Assembly: GCA_020636005.1 (NCBI GenBank)
Contig: JACJYR010000001.1
Span: forward strand, 1,250,001 to 1,314,000
DNA length: 64,000 nt
Direction of reading: 5' to 3'
Source of the DNA: Lewinellaceae bacterium
Lineage (GTDB): Bacteria > Bacteroidota > Bacteroidia > Chitinophagales > Saprospiraceae
Part shown: in pieces, positions 26,548-38,200 of the stretch
How positions within the stretch are numbered: position 1 is the first letter of the stretch
Layout of the letters: each line of letters starts with the position of its first letter
Position numbers and translations under genes: made by a program
Notes under the pieces: generated by a model
What the model was told of the DNA's origin: nothing
The model's input: only the letters and a program-made list of their open reading frames with translations
The model's database searches: none

Positions 26548-27759
26548 ATGAACAAAGACCTTCAACCCTCGGAGGAAACAATTGCCCAGACCGATATTGG
26601 CACCCTGGCCAGGCAATTTATCCTCAACCTTTTCAACCAGAAAAACGACGCCCGCCTGGTTTTCCACACCTATCGCCAAACCCTTGAAATTGCCAGGACA
26701 GTAAACACCCTGGCCCAGGCCAACGGCCTGACCGAACAGGAGTGGGAAGCAGCCGAACTGGCGTCGTGGTTTGTCAACGTAGGCTACCTGTTCGATTATC
26801 AAAACCCGATGGGGAGGAGCCTGGAACTGGCCGAAAAGTTTTTTGCGGCCCACCATTTTCAAAAGGAAAAACAAGCCCCCATCCTGGCCGTGCTAAAGGC
26901 GGTCTTTTCCGACCAGCCATTGAAGCTGACGGCGGCCCAGGTCTTGTCCGATGCCATCAGGGCGGCCCAGTTCGGGGAGCGGTTCCTGGAAAATGTGCCC
27001 CTGCTGCGCCTGGAGCGGGAGCTGCTCCTCAACCAGCAGTTCAGCAACGAGGAATGGGGCCAGTACCAGATACAATTGCTCCTGAGTGCCCGTTTTTTTA
27101 CTTCCCATGCCAAGGTGGCCTTCGAACCGCTGGTGGCCAACCACCTGGTAGCGCTCAAGGAAAAACTGGACCGGAAAAAGAACAGGGCCGCCGAAGGGGG
27201 GGAGGCCAAAAAATTCAAGCACCTGCAACAAAAGACCTCCACCGGCACACAGACTTTTTTCCGCACCAACTACCGCACCCACATCAACCTGAGCGCCATC
27301 GCCGACAACAAGGCGAATATCATGATCAGCGTGAACGCCATCCTCATCAGTGTGGTCATCTCCATCATCTCGTACCGCAACATGACGGAGACCATTCCTG
27401 GCGTGCTCGCCCCCACCCTTATCTTCCTCGTCACGGGGCTGGCATCGCTCATCTTTGCCGTGCTCGCCGCCCGCCCAAAGGTGACATCCATCGTGAACGA
27501 CAGCACCCCTATTGAAGACGCCAAAAAGAACATCGTCTTCTTTGGGAATTTCGTCAACCTGAAAATGGAAAAATACGAGGAACTGATGGATGAAGTATTC
27601 AACGACAGCGAACTGTTGTACGGCAACCTCACCCGCGACCTCTACCACCTTGGCAAAGTGCTCGACAAAAAATACCGCTTCCTTTCCCTGTCCTACAATG
27701 TATTCATGGTGGGCTTCATCGCTACGGTGATGACGTTTTTGATAGTGCTTTTGACGTGA
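26548..27759 (+). CDS. Inactivated HD domain fused to a Pycsar-type transmembrane effector (PycTM/DUF5706)
   Basis: The protein has 403 residues. The N-terminal ~200 have the helical layout of an HD-type phosphohydrolase, but WFHDxGY reads WFVNVGY (74-80), so the metal-binding His-Asp pair is lost. Residues about 235-402 match the PycTM family (FFRTNYRTHINLSAIADNKA, then NIMISVNAILIS), with membrane segments near 257-280, 289-310 and 383-402. PycTM proteins are membrane-damaging effectors of cyclic-pyrimidine antiphage systems. No pyrimidine cyclase lies next to it, and many Bacteroidota carry such genes alone. A role as a nucleotide-sensing membrane protein is plausible but not shown. Confidence 0.8.
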   Translation: MNKDLQPSEETIAQTDIGTLARQFILNLFNQKNDARLVFHTYRQTLEIARTVNTLAQANGLTEQEWEAAELASWFVNVGYLFDYQNPMGRSLELAEKFFAAHHFQKEKQAPILAVLKAVFSDQPLKLTAAQVLSDAIRAAQFGERFLENVPLLRLERELLLNQQFSNEEWGQYQIQLLLSARFFTSHAKVAFEPLVANHLVALKEKLDRKKNRAAEGGEAKKFKHLQQKTSTGTQTFFRTNYRTHINLSAIADNKANIMISVNAILISVVISIISYRNMTETIPGVLAPTLIFLVTGLASLIFAVLAARPKVTSIVNDSTPIEDAKKNIVFFGNFVNLKMEKYEELMDEVFNDSELLYGNLTRDLYHLGKVLDKKYRFLSLSYNVFMVGFIATVMTFLIVLLT

Positions 27760-27862
27760 GGGAAATTGCTCTTCAGGATGGTTGAAGTTTTTTGATTTTT
27801 GGGCACCGGAGGGTTCGGGCCCCCTGCCCTACCCAGCCAACGGGAGAAAATCTAATTTTTTT

Positions 27863-27966
27863 TGCCAAAATGACAGCTCGTTTTTAAGTTTAAGTGCCAT
27901 TATGGCATCTGCTATTAAGTTTTCCTGCCAGCTTTTCTCCAAAAACCGCTTGGAATGCCAATTGAT
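27863..27966 (+). promoter_or_regulatory. Sigma-54-like promoter with two upstream palindromes (hsp20)
   Basis: TTGGAATGCCAATTGAT (27950-27966) has the spacing of a -24/-12 element (TTGG-N8-TTG), with A instead of the final C at -12. It ends 48 bp before the hsp20 ATG. Upstream, TGCCAAAATGACA (27863-27875) and TGCCATTATGGCA (27895-27907) are TGCCA-N3-TGRCA palindromes exactly 32 bp apart, suited to an activator. This is sequence inference only. Confidence 0.45.
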
Positions 27967-28013
27967 AAGACGGTTGTGTTCATTTAACTTTTAACCAATC
28001 AAATTCCACGAAT

Positions 28014-28472
28014 ATGAACCTTATCAATTTTTTTCCGGCCAACGCCCGCAGGCCTGTTGCCGCAGGCAGTACGTTCGACAATATGTTCAATGAGTTTTTC
28101 AACAACGATTTCCCGGTCTCCTTCCGCAACGGGCACTTGCAAAAAAGCCCGGCGGTGAACATCCTGGAGTCCGACGATTCCTACCGTATCGAAGTGGCCG
28201 CCCCGGGCCTTGAAAAGGGGGACTTCGTCGTGAAGGTAGAGAACGACCTCCTGGAAATTTCTGCCAGGAAAGAAGCTAAGCAGGAAGAAACCGGCGAAAA
28301 GTTCACCCGCAGGGAATTCAGCTACCTGGAGTTCAAGCGCAATTTCCACCTGCCCGACACGGTGGACGCCAATGGCATCAAGGCCAATTACGAAAACGGG
28401 GTACTGAAAGTCGTTTTGGAAAAAAAGCCCGAGGCGAAGCCCCTGCCGGCACGGCAAATTGAGATTGCCTAA
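28014..28472 (+). CDS. Small heat shock protein, Hsp20/alpha-crystallin
   Basis: The 152 residues start MNLINFFPANARRPV. The alpha-crystallin domain (about 42-140) shows SPAVNILESDDSYRIEVAAPG, DLLEISARKE, FSYLEFKRNFHLPDTVD and the closing GVLKVVLEKKP. It is an ATP-independent holdase that binds unfolding proteins in the cytoplasm. A single gene with its own terminator and a sigma-54-like upstream region, consistent with stress induction. Confidence 0.95.
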   Translation: MNLINFFPANARRPVAAGSTFDNMFNEFFNNDFPVSFRNGHLQKSPAVNILESDDSYRIEVAAPGLEKGDFVVKVENDLLEISARKEAKQEETGEKFTRREFSYLEFKRNFHLPDTVDANGIKANYENGVLKVVLEKKPEAKPLPARQIEIA

Positions 28473-28507
28473 TCGAAAAAAGTTTAACTGCCCAAAAACC
28501 TGATTAT

Positions 28508-28548
28508 CAAGCCTGTACCGTTGAGTTGGTACAGGCTTGAATTTTTTT
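28508..28548 (+). terminator. Rho-independent terminator of hsp20
   Basis: AAGCCTGTACC-gttgagtt-GGTACAGGCTT, a perfect 11-bp stem, followed by GAATTTTTTT, 36 bp past the stop codon. Confidence 0.9.
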
Positions 28549-28713
28549 CACCCTTTCTCCCGAACATTTTTCAGTACCTCCACCTTAATACTTTCGTCAA
28601 TCGGCCATAAGCCAACGACACGCCCCAGCCGCCAAAAGATACTTTACTAGTTAGTTAATAGGGTTTTAGGTGTTTATTCAGGGGGTCAGGGCCGCGAGCC
28701 TTGACCTCTTTTT

Positions 28714-30609
<1,896 letters not shown>

Positions 30610-30726
30610 AGGTAATGCCTTCCGGGCTTAGTTGGAGAGGGGGTACTGGTTGAAAGGTGCCTTGTCGGGATTCGCCATAGGATAACAGGTTTTATAGATA
30701 ATCGCATTTATAATTGATGGTAGTTA

Positions 30727-30796
30727 TTTTGAGAGGCGGGGTTATCGAACCCCACAGTTCCGGAACTGCGGGGTTCGATAACCCCGCCTCTCAAAA
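30727..30796. repeat. 70-bp near-perfect palindrome in a divergent intergenic region
   Basis: The 35-bp arms meet with no loop at 30761/30762. The left arm begins TTTTGAGAGGCGGGGTTATC and the right arm is its reverse complement, with one mismatch at 30754/30769. The centre is CAGTTCCGGAACTG. Such a sequence can extrude as a cruciform or form an RNA hairpin. Confidence 0.9.
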
Positions 30797-30894
30797 AAGG
30801 CTGGTAATTGGCACGACTTAATCATTAATTTCAAATGCGACTACCTTATAACCCTGAAAAAAGGTTTTCCCCCGGAAATGCTACCTTGCCCGCC

Positions 30895-31995
30895 ATGCCA
30901 ATCAAAGTACTCGTCATCAGCAATTACCGTGAAACGGCTTCGGTCAGGCCCGAGGCAGAGCTTTTTATTGGGTTAAAAAAAGCGGGTCTGGACATAGAGA
31001 TCATGACCTATGGCGATGCCTGGTATGTCGAAAAATTCAGGGCAGCGGGCATCAAGGTAATTGATTTCCACCCACAAAAGAAACTGGACAAGGCAGAAAT
31101 CAGGCGCATCCGGGAAACCCTCGTCCACGGCGGCCACCACATCCTCCACCTCTTCAACAGCAAGGCCATCATCAACGGCATACAGGCAGCCAAAGGCCTG
31201 CCCGTGAAAGTCGTCCTGTACCGGGGATATGCGGGCAATATCCATTGGTACGATCCAACGGCCTATTTTAAATACCTTCACCCCCGGGTGGACAAAATAA
31301 CCTGCATTGCCGAAGCGATTGAAGACTATCTGAAAGGACAATTGTTTTTCAAAAAAGAGAAGGCCGTTACCATCCACAAAGGGCATGATTTGTCCTGGTA
31401 TCAAAACATTAAACCCCTTGATTTAAGTGGATTTAATATTCCTGAAAATGCCTTTGTGGCCACTTGCGTAGCCAACGCCCGACCGATGAAAGGCATTCCT
31501 TATTTAATCCAGTCCTCTTATTATTTACCACCTGAATTGCCGATATATTATATTTTGGTTGGCAAAAACCTGAATGTTGGAAAAGCTGCTATATTGGTAA
31601 AAAACAGCCCTCATAAAGACAAAATATATTTCACGGAATACCGGAACGACGCCCTGCATATCGTAGCGGCAAGTGATGTATTTGTCCTTTCATCCATTTA
31701 TGGCGAAGCCACTACGAAAGCAGTTATCGAGGCCATGTCGTTGGGCAAAACACCTGTCATTACGGACATTCCCGGCAATAGAGGATTGGTGGTAAATGAA
31801 CAATGTGGCCTCGTTGTCCCACCCAGAAATCCGAAAGGCATTGCGGACGCCATTTTAAAATTATATCACCATAGGGATTTGTGTAAAAAATATGGTGTGG
31901 AGGCAAGAAAGCATATCATGGAGCATTTTAATATCAGGAATACGGTTGAAAAAACGAGGCAACTCTATGAGCAAATGGTGTCAAAAAAAATCTAA
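30895..31995 (+). CDS. Glycosyltransferase family 4-type
   Basis: There are 366 residues from ATG 30895 (MPIKVLVISNYRE), chosen because GT4 proteins start with this first beta strand; the frame also has an ATG at 30835 that adds 20 atypical residues. It has a GT-B fold with N-terminal acceptor domain, a C-terminal donor domain starting near VATCVANARPMKGIPYLI, and the EX7E motif EATTKAVIE. Likely transfers a sugar from a nucleotide donor to a lipid- or cell-surface glycan intermediate; substrate unknown. It is a single gene, not in an obvious polysaccharide cluster. Confidence 0.88.
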   Translation: MPIKVLVISNYRETASVRPEAELFIGLKKAGLDIEIMTYGDAWYVEKFRAAGIKVIDFHPQKKLDKAEIRRIRETLVHGGHHILHLFNSKAIINGIQAAKGLPVKVVLYRGYAGNIHWYDPTAYFKYLHPRVDKITCIAEAIEDYLKGQLFFKKEKAVTIHKGHDLSWYQNIKPLDLSGFNIPENAFVATCVANARPMKGIPYLIQSSYYLPPELPIYYILVGKNLNVGKAAILVKNSPHKDKIYFTEYRNDALHIVAASDVFVLSSIYGEATTKAVIEAMSLGKTPVITDIPGNRGLVVNEQCGLVVPPRNPKGIADAILKLYHHRDLCKKYGVEARKHIMEHFNIRNTVEKTRQLYEQMVSKKI

Positions 31996-32144
31996 AATCT
32001 GATTTCGTATATTGTAAATCAAAAAACCACAGGGAACATTCTTTAGAATATCATTCCCATGAACATTTAATTTCAAACAAAACCAAATAACTCAAGCAGT
32101 TTGCTGGCGTGAACCTTCGATTGGTAACAAAGATATAAGCCCCT

Positions 32145-32186
32145 GAAAAACACAGGACCCCTCCCCGAAAAATCGGAGAGAGGTCT
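32145..32186 (-). terminator. Terminator of the giant surface protein gene
   Basis: On the minus strand GACCTCTCTCCGA-ttttt-TCGGGGAGGGGTC is followed by CTGTGTTTTT, about 40 bp past the stop codon. Confidence 0.7.
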
Positions 32187-32223
32187 TGCGTGTTATCAAA
32201 GGATTACAAATTGCATCTTTGTA

Positions 32224-35200
32224 TCAGTCCATCAGTAACATCATTTTGGTGGCCGAGTCGGTCGGCGTATCGAGTTGGTAATAGAGGATGCCCGTAGCAG
32301 GCAGTTCACGGCGCTCCAGCCTGATTTCGTTGAAGCCCTTCGCAATTTCCTGTTTCACAGATTTAACCACTTTGCCGGACACGTCCGTCACGGTCAGCGT
32401 GGCAGTAGCAGCTTCCGGCAGGTTGAAACCAATCACCGTATAGTTGCTGAACGGGTTCGGCATGTTCTGATACAACTCGAAGTGGCGGGCTGCGGCAGCG
32501 CCGTTGAACACCAGTTCCACGTCGAGCAGGTCGCCGTTGGGCTTGTAGGCCTCCGCTTTGGTGTAGCGGCTGTTCACGCTCAGCACTTCGCTCAGCCTCA
32601 CGTTGGCCATTGCTTTAAAGACAAGGCTGAACACCGGTTCGCCATTGGCCACAGTGGCATTGTCATCGTTCCAACTGGAAGTGATGGCTCCCTTGTCAAC
32701 CATTGTCAACCCAAAGTTTTCAATATTGGCGATGCCTGGCACAACATCATTCAACGCAAGTGCCTTGCTGTCAAAGTTGAGGGTGAACTGGTAGCCAAGC
32801 ACCTTAAAGTCGCTTGCCTTGAAGGCTACCGTGTATTCCTGGTCGGCAGTCAGTTGAACATCATCTACCGTGAAAACAAGTTTGCCAGTTTTGCTGCGGT
32901 CATCGCTACCGGCGGCAAAGTTGGGAACAGCGCTGGAGTTCACGTCGCCGATCTTCACCGCTACAAAGTCGGCGGACAGTTCGTCGGCAGTGATATTGTT
33001 GACGTTGATGATTTCGGGGAACACCGTCAGCCAGGGGTTCAGCGGGTTCGGGAACACAAAGTCCTTGTCCACAAAGCGCCAGGAGGTGTTGTTCAGGAAC
33101 TCCGTATCAATGAAGAGGATCACCTTGCGGATAGTCACCAGGTCGAAGGTCGTCACCGTGCCGGATTTATTGGCGTCGGCAGCAATGAGCTTATAGGGCG
33201 AGTTCAGTGCCTGAATGCCCAGGATGTGTTTGGAGATCAACACGAGGTCGAACGTAGTCACACCGTTGAGCGGGTTGTCATCCTTGACCGGGGTGATGGA
33301 ATAGTCGCCGCCCATCGGCACGGAGAAGTTGAACAGGCCACTGTTGTCCGTCATCATCGAGTTCTGCATATCACCGTTCAACTGGACTTCGACATTGGCC
33401 ACACCCTCGTTTTGTTCCGTCTTGATATGCCCTCCGAAGTGTACGTGCAGGGTATCATCAAAACATTGGCCCTGATTCGCCTGCACCTCTACTTGTGTCA
33501 CGCAGAAATCCTGGTTTCCTTGCGCATCGGTCACATAGATATTGACGGTGTGCAGGCCAAGGCTGTCGCAGGTATAAACAAGCCCGGAGTCAGCCAGGGA
33601 GGGGCTGAAGGAGAAATGCAGGCCGCCGGGACAATTGTCGAAGCTACCTGCGTCGAAGTCGGACGCCCAGGTCTGTACCATGCCCGTCTGCATCATCTCC
33701 AGTATCAGGCCGTCTTTGCAGTAGGGCGTTGGGTTCTTGCAGTCTTTTACTGTGACGGTCGTTTCACAGTCCGTCTGGTTGTTGCAATTGTCCATAGCAA
33801 CGTACCGCACATCATACGTGCCAGGCCCCACATTCGGGAAGGCCATGAAAACGTCGGTCGTTGTGCCGTTTTCGAGCACCACGGTACCGGCATTTTGATA
33901 CACCCCACCGAACTTGATTTGGGCAGCAATCGTCACCCGGTAACTGCATTCGTCAATGACCGGAATGGGCAGTTGCAAGTTAATGGAACAACCATTGTCC
34001 TCTATGCACACCGTGTCAATGCTGCAATCAACGAATACCGGATCCACGTTGTCAATCACTTTAATTGTCTGTTGGTAAGTGATATAGCCATCCCATGGGT
34101 CGCTGTCCAGATCGCTGTCGGGGTTGGTGGTTTGGGTGGCTTGGGCTGCACCAGGTTTCGCCGTTGAATTCCAGCTATCCCGGAAAGTGCGGGCATCGCA
34201 GTCGCCGTCGCCATCGAGGTCGCAAAGCGGGAATGCAAGGCCCAATTGGTTTTCGGGCTGCTCCACCACTTCCTCGTCTATGTTGTTGCCCACCACGCAC
34301 CAGTTGATGATCTTCCAGGTGCGGAGGATTTTGTAGCATGCGCCCTGTACCACGTTGAACAGTTCGTCTTCATAAGAGATGGCCACGAGTTCGCAGGTCT
34401 CGAAGAAGATTTCCGGCTCGCCGAAATCAGGCGCACTCGTGCCGCAGTTCACCGTTATGTCCGCAGGGAATTCAACCACCCAGTCGGAAACATGATCCAC
34501 AAAAATACGGGTCGTGCAGTTCTGGGAAGCTGCGTTGCCGGAGGCGTCCACCGCAGAGAAGGTACGTGTAATCACGCCTTCCAGGCATTGGTCGAGGTTG
34601 ATGGTCGTATTGCAGTTGACAGTAAAGGGGCAGTTGTCCTCGAAAGTAGCCTCGCCAAAGCCTTTATCTATCAGGTATTGGCACTGCTGGGCACCGGTCA
34701 TGCCCTGCAGTTGGGTTTCGAGGTTGTCGGCGTACCAGTCGCAGGTGATGCGCTTGTCGGGCGGACAGAAAGTCCGGATGGGGGCTGACTTGTCGTTTAC
34801 GTTCACCTGCACCATACAGTCGTTGTAGTTGCCGTAGCAATCCACTGCACGGAATACGACCATGACCGGGTTGATGGCAATATCCTCGCAGCAGAAAGTA
34901 ACGGCAGGTTTAAACAAAGTATCCGCTGGGTTACAAGGATTGACCATCTTCCGGACAAGGAAGTGGTCGAGGCAGCAGCCGTCGTAGCTGCCGTCGTCAA
35001 AAGTGGCAGCATATACAGTGGCTATGCCATCCACGGAAAGGTTCACATCGGTAATTTCATCACAAACAACCACTGGTTTGGTGGCATCAGCCACGGTCAA
35101 CTGGGTGGTACAGGTGGTGAAATTGCCGCAGTTATCAAATGCCACATAAGTAATGGGATGAATGCCGACCGGCAGATTGGGCACCACATTCCCCGCAATT

Positions 35201-38200
35201 TCCCCTAAAGGCCCACTCACGGTGACGGATTGCACCCCGGAGCAGTTGTCCTGAATACTTACTGTTGGCAGGATATATTGGCCCTGGCAATCCACCCCGC
35301 TGGTGCTGATGCTGGCCGTTGGCGGGCAATTGATGGTCGGCCCGGTCATATCCAGTACATGGATGGACTGTAAATGCTGGATGGGATTCACGCCAGGCTG
35401 GAGCGGCAGGCACAAATCCCTCACCGTCCAGGTGCGCAATATCTCATAGCTCGAACCGCCTGCGCACACGTCGAGTATCAAGTCGGCATAACCGATGGCG
35501 AAATTGCAGACCCCGCCGGGGGTAATGGGAATACCATTGAGCCTGGGCCTTCCGCCCGCAAATTCTGGTTTGGGCAGGTTTGGATTATTCTGCACTGCCG
35601 TGCAACTGAGCGCATTGCCAGTCACTGCGTCCAAATCAACAGGGAAAACCACTTCGCTGAGGTTAGGCTTGCGGTAGGAAATCAATTGTGTGCAGGAAGA
35701 AGCATTGCCGGAAGAGTCCGTGAACGTCCAGGTGCGTTCAATCTGTAGCACGGGATCGGCACAGCCAAAATCATGGAACACATCGAGGTGATCCATGGTC
35801 ACCTGGGTTTCACAACTCAACAGCGTTGGAATACCGGTTGCCCCCGGCGGATCGGAGGAGACGTTACAGTTAAGCGTCAGGTCGGCCGGGCAGGCAATTT
35901 CCGGGGCCAGCTTATCCTCCACGTATATTTCACCCCAGCAGTAAAGGCCGTTGTCCGGGTTAAAGACTTTCACCGTGAGCGTTTTACCGATATAATTGCT
36001 GTTGACCACCGGGCTGGTAGGTATGGGTGCGCCCAAACTATTGAGAATGGTCACTGTAAAATCCCCGTAGCAGCCATAGTTGCTGCCTTCCAGGATCATA
36101 TCGGCGGTTATTTCTGCTTCGCAACTTGCATCCAGTGATACCTGCACCAGTTCGTTGCAGGTAATCCCGCTAACGGTGGGCACAAATTCGATCACGTTGA
36201 CATTGAAGGAACAGGCTACCTGGTTGCCTGCACCATCGGTAGCTGTGACGTTAACGGTGTTGATGCCAATGGGGAAGGATTCGCCACTGGCGGGTGTTGC
36301 TACCAAATCCACATCACAATTGTCGGAGAACGAAGGTGAAAAATACACAATCGACTCGCAGGCTCCCGGGCCGAGGTTTACAAAAATATTGGCCGGGCAG
36401 GTCAACGATGGGGCCGAGTTATCCTGAACCGTCACGGTTGCGTTGCAGGTCGAGGTATTGCCGCATGGATCCTTCGCTTGCAGCACCACCTGGTTTGCAC
36501 CTAAATCATCACAATTGAACAGGGCTTTGTCAATGGACAGTGTCAGGTTAGCAACTGGGGCGCAATTGTCGGTCGTGCCTGCATTGATGGAATTCGCACT
36601 GATAATGGCCAGGCCTGTTGCACCCAATTCAACGGTCAGGTCGTTGCAGGTAACCACCGGCGGCGTGTTGTCTTTTACCATAATAATTTGCTGGGCGGAA
36701 CTGCTGTTGCCGCAAGGGTCAGCGACCGTCCAGGTGCGGGTGACGGTGTAATTGTAATGGCCGCAGTTGGCCGTGCTGGGCAGCTGTGTGCTCTGGTCGG
36801 TAAAAGTAATGGCCAGCACCTGGAACGGGGCGCAGTTGTCCTGCGCAGTTGTCACCATGCTCAATATGCTGTCATCGCAATCAATGGTAATGTCAACGGG
36901 GGTCGTAAAGGTGGGGGCCGTATCGTCTTTTACATAGATGTTTTGGGTGTACGTCCTGAAATTGCCCGCCTGGTCCGTAATCTTCCAGGTACGCTGCAGG
37001 ATGTAGTTGTAATGGTTGCAGGCAAACGGGTCGGCATTCTGGCTGCTGGTTTCCACAAAAGTGAATTGGATGCTGCCGGGCGCTGTACAATTGTCGGAGG
37101 CATGCAGGGAGGGCACAAAGACGAAGGGGGCCGGAATGGCATTGCACTGCACGGTTTCATCCAGCGGCATCGTCGTGGCAAACACGGGTTTTTGTTTGTC
37201 CAGCACCTGCACCTGGAAAGCACAGGTAATGTTGTTGCCGTTGCCATCCGTTGCCTGATAAGTCACTGTTGCTGGCGGCCCCACGGGCAAGGTAGAGCCG
37301 GAGGTCGGCCCGCCCGTTTGCATCACGGACAGCGGGGAACAATTGTCCATCGCAACAGGAGCCGGCCAGTTGACGATGGCCGAGCACTGATCAGGGTCGT
37401 TTGCCACTTTAATAGTGTCCGGGCAGTTCACAAAATGTGGGGCAATGTTGTCCACAATTACCACGGCAACCGTACAGGTAGTGGTGTTGCCGGACGGATC
37501 TGCAGCAGTTATAACGACATTTACGCTATTGCCGCTCGTATTGCCAATAGACACGCCTGGCAGCGGCGTCTGGCTGAGCACCACCGGGCTACAGTTGTCG
37601 GCGGCATTGGTAATGCCGGCAATCAGGTTTGGCACCAGGCCGTCGCAGCCAGGAATGTTCACGGGGCTGGTGGGGCAGGTAAAAGCAGGTGCCAGCAAAT
37701 CCTGCACCGTCACCGTAGATTGGCAGGTAGCCGTATTTCCAGCCTGATCCGCCACTGTCAAAACTACCTGATTGGGGCCTACATTGCCGCAGTTAAAGGC
37801 ATTGTTTGAAATACTCAGGGCAAGGTTGGCCAGTGCGGTACAGTTGTCCGTGCTTCCGCCATCAATAGCCGAAGGCACTATCGTTGCAAGGCCGTTATTG
37901 TCCAACGCCACGTTGATATTTTTACAAACCGCATTTGGTTTTTGTGTTTCCAAAACCGTCACCGTGACGTTGCAGATGGCGGTGTTTCCGGTGCCATCAG
38001 TTGCCCGGAAGACCAGGTCCGTTGGGCCTGTTGGGAAGAAACTTCCCGATGTCAAACCTGTCAAATCTGTCTGCGCCACCGTTGCAGTCCCACAATTATC
38101 ATAAGCCGTTGGCAGCGTAAAGTTGACATTGGCACCGCATTGGTCAGGCGCCGTAGCTACCACAATAGCGCCGGGGCAGGTGATGAAAACAGGGTCTTCG

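Noticed and set aside
26548..27759. Complete Pycsar antiphage operon
   Set aside because: The effector-like part is present but no pyrimidine cyclase gene is adjacent; the class III cyclase at 14727 is 10 kb away and has adenylate-type residues.
32275..34167. 630-codon plus-strand ORF
   Set aside because: Antisense to the giant T9SS protein, whose domains and sorting signal read cleanly on the other strand; composition is a shadow of repetitive codons.
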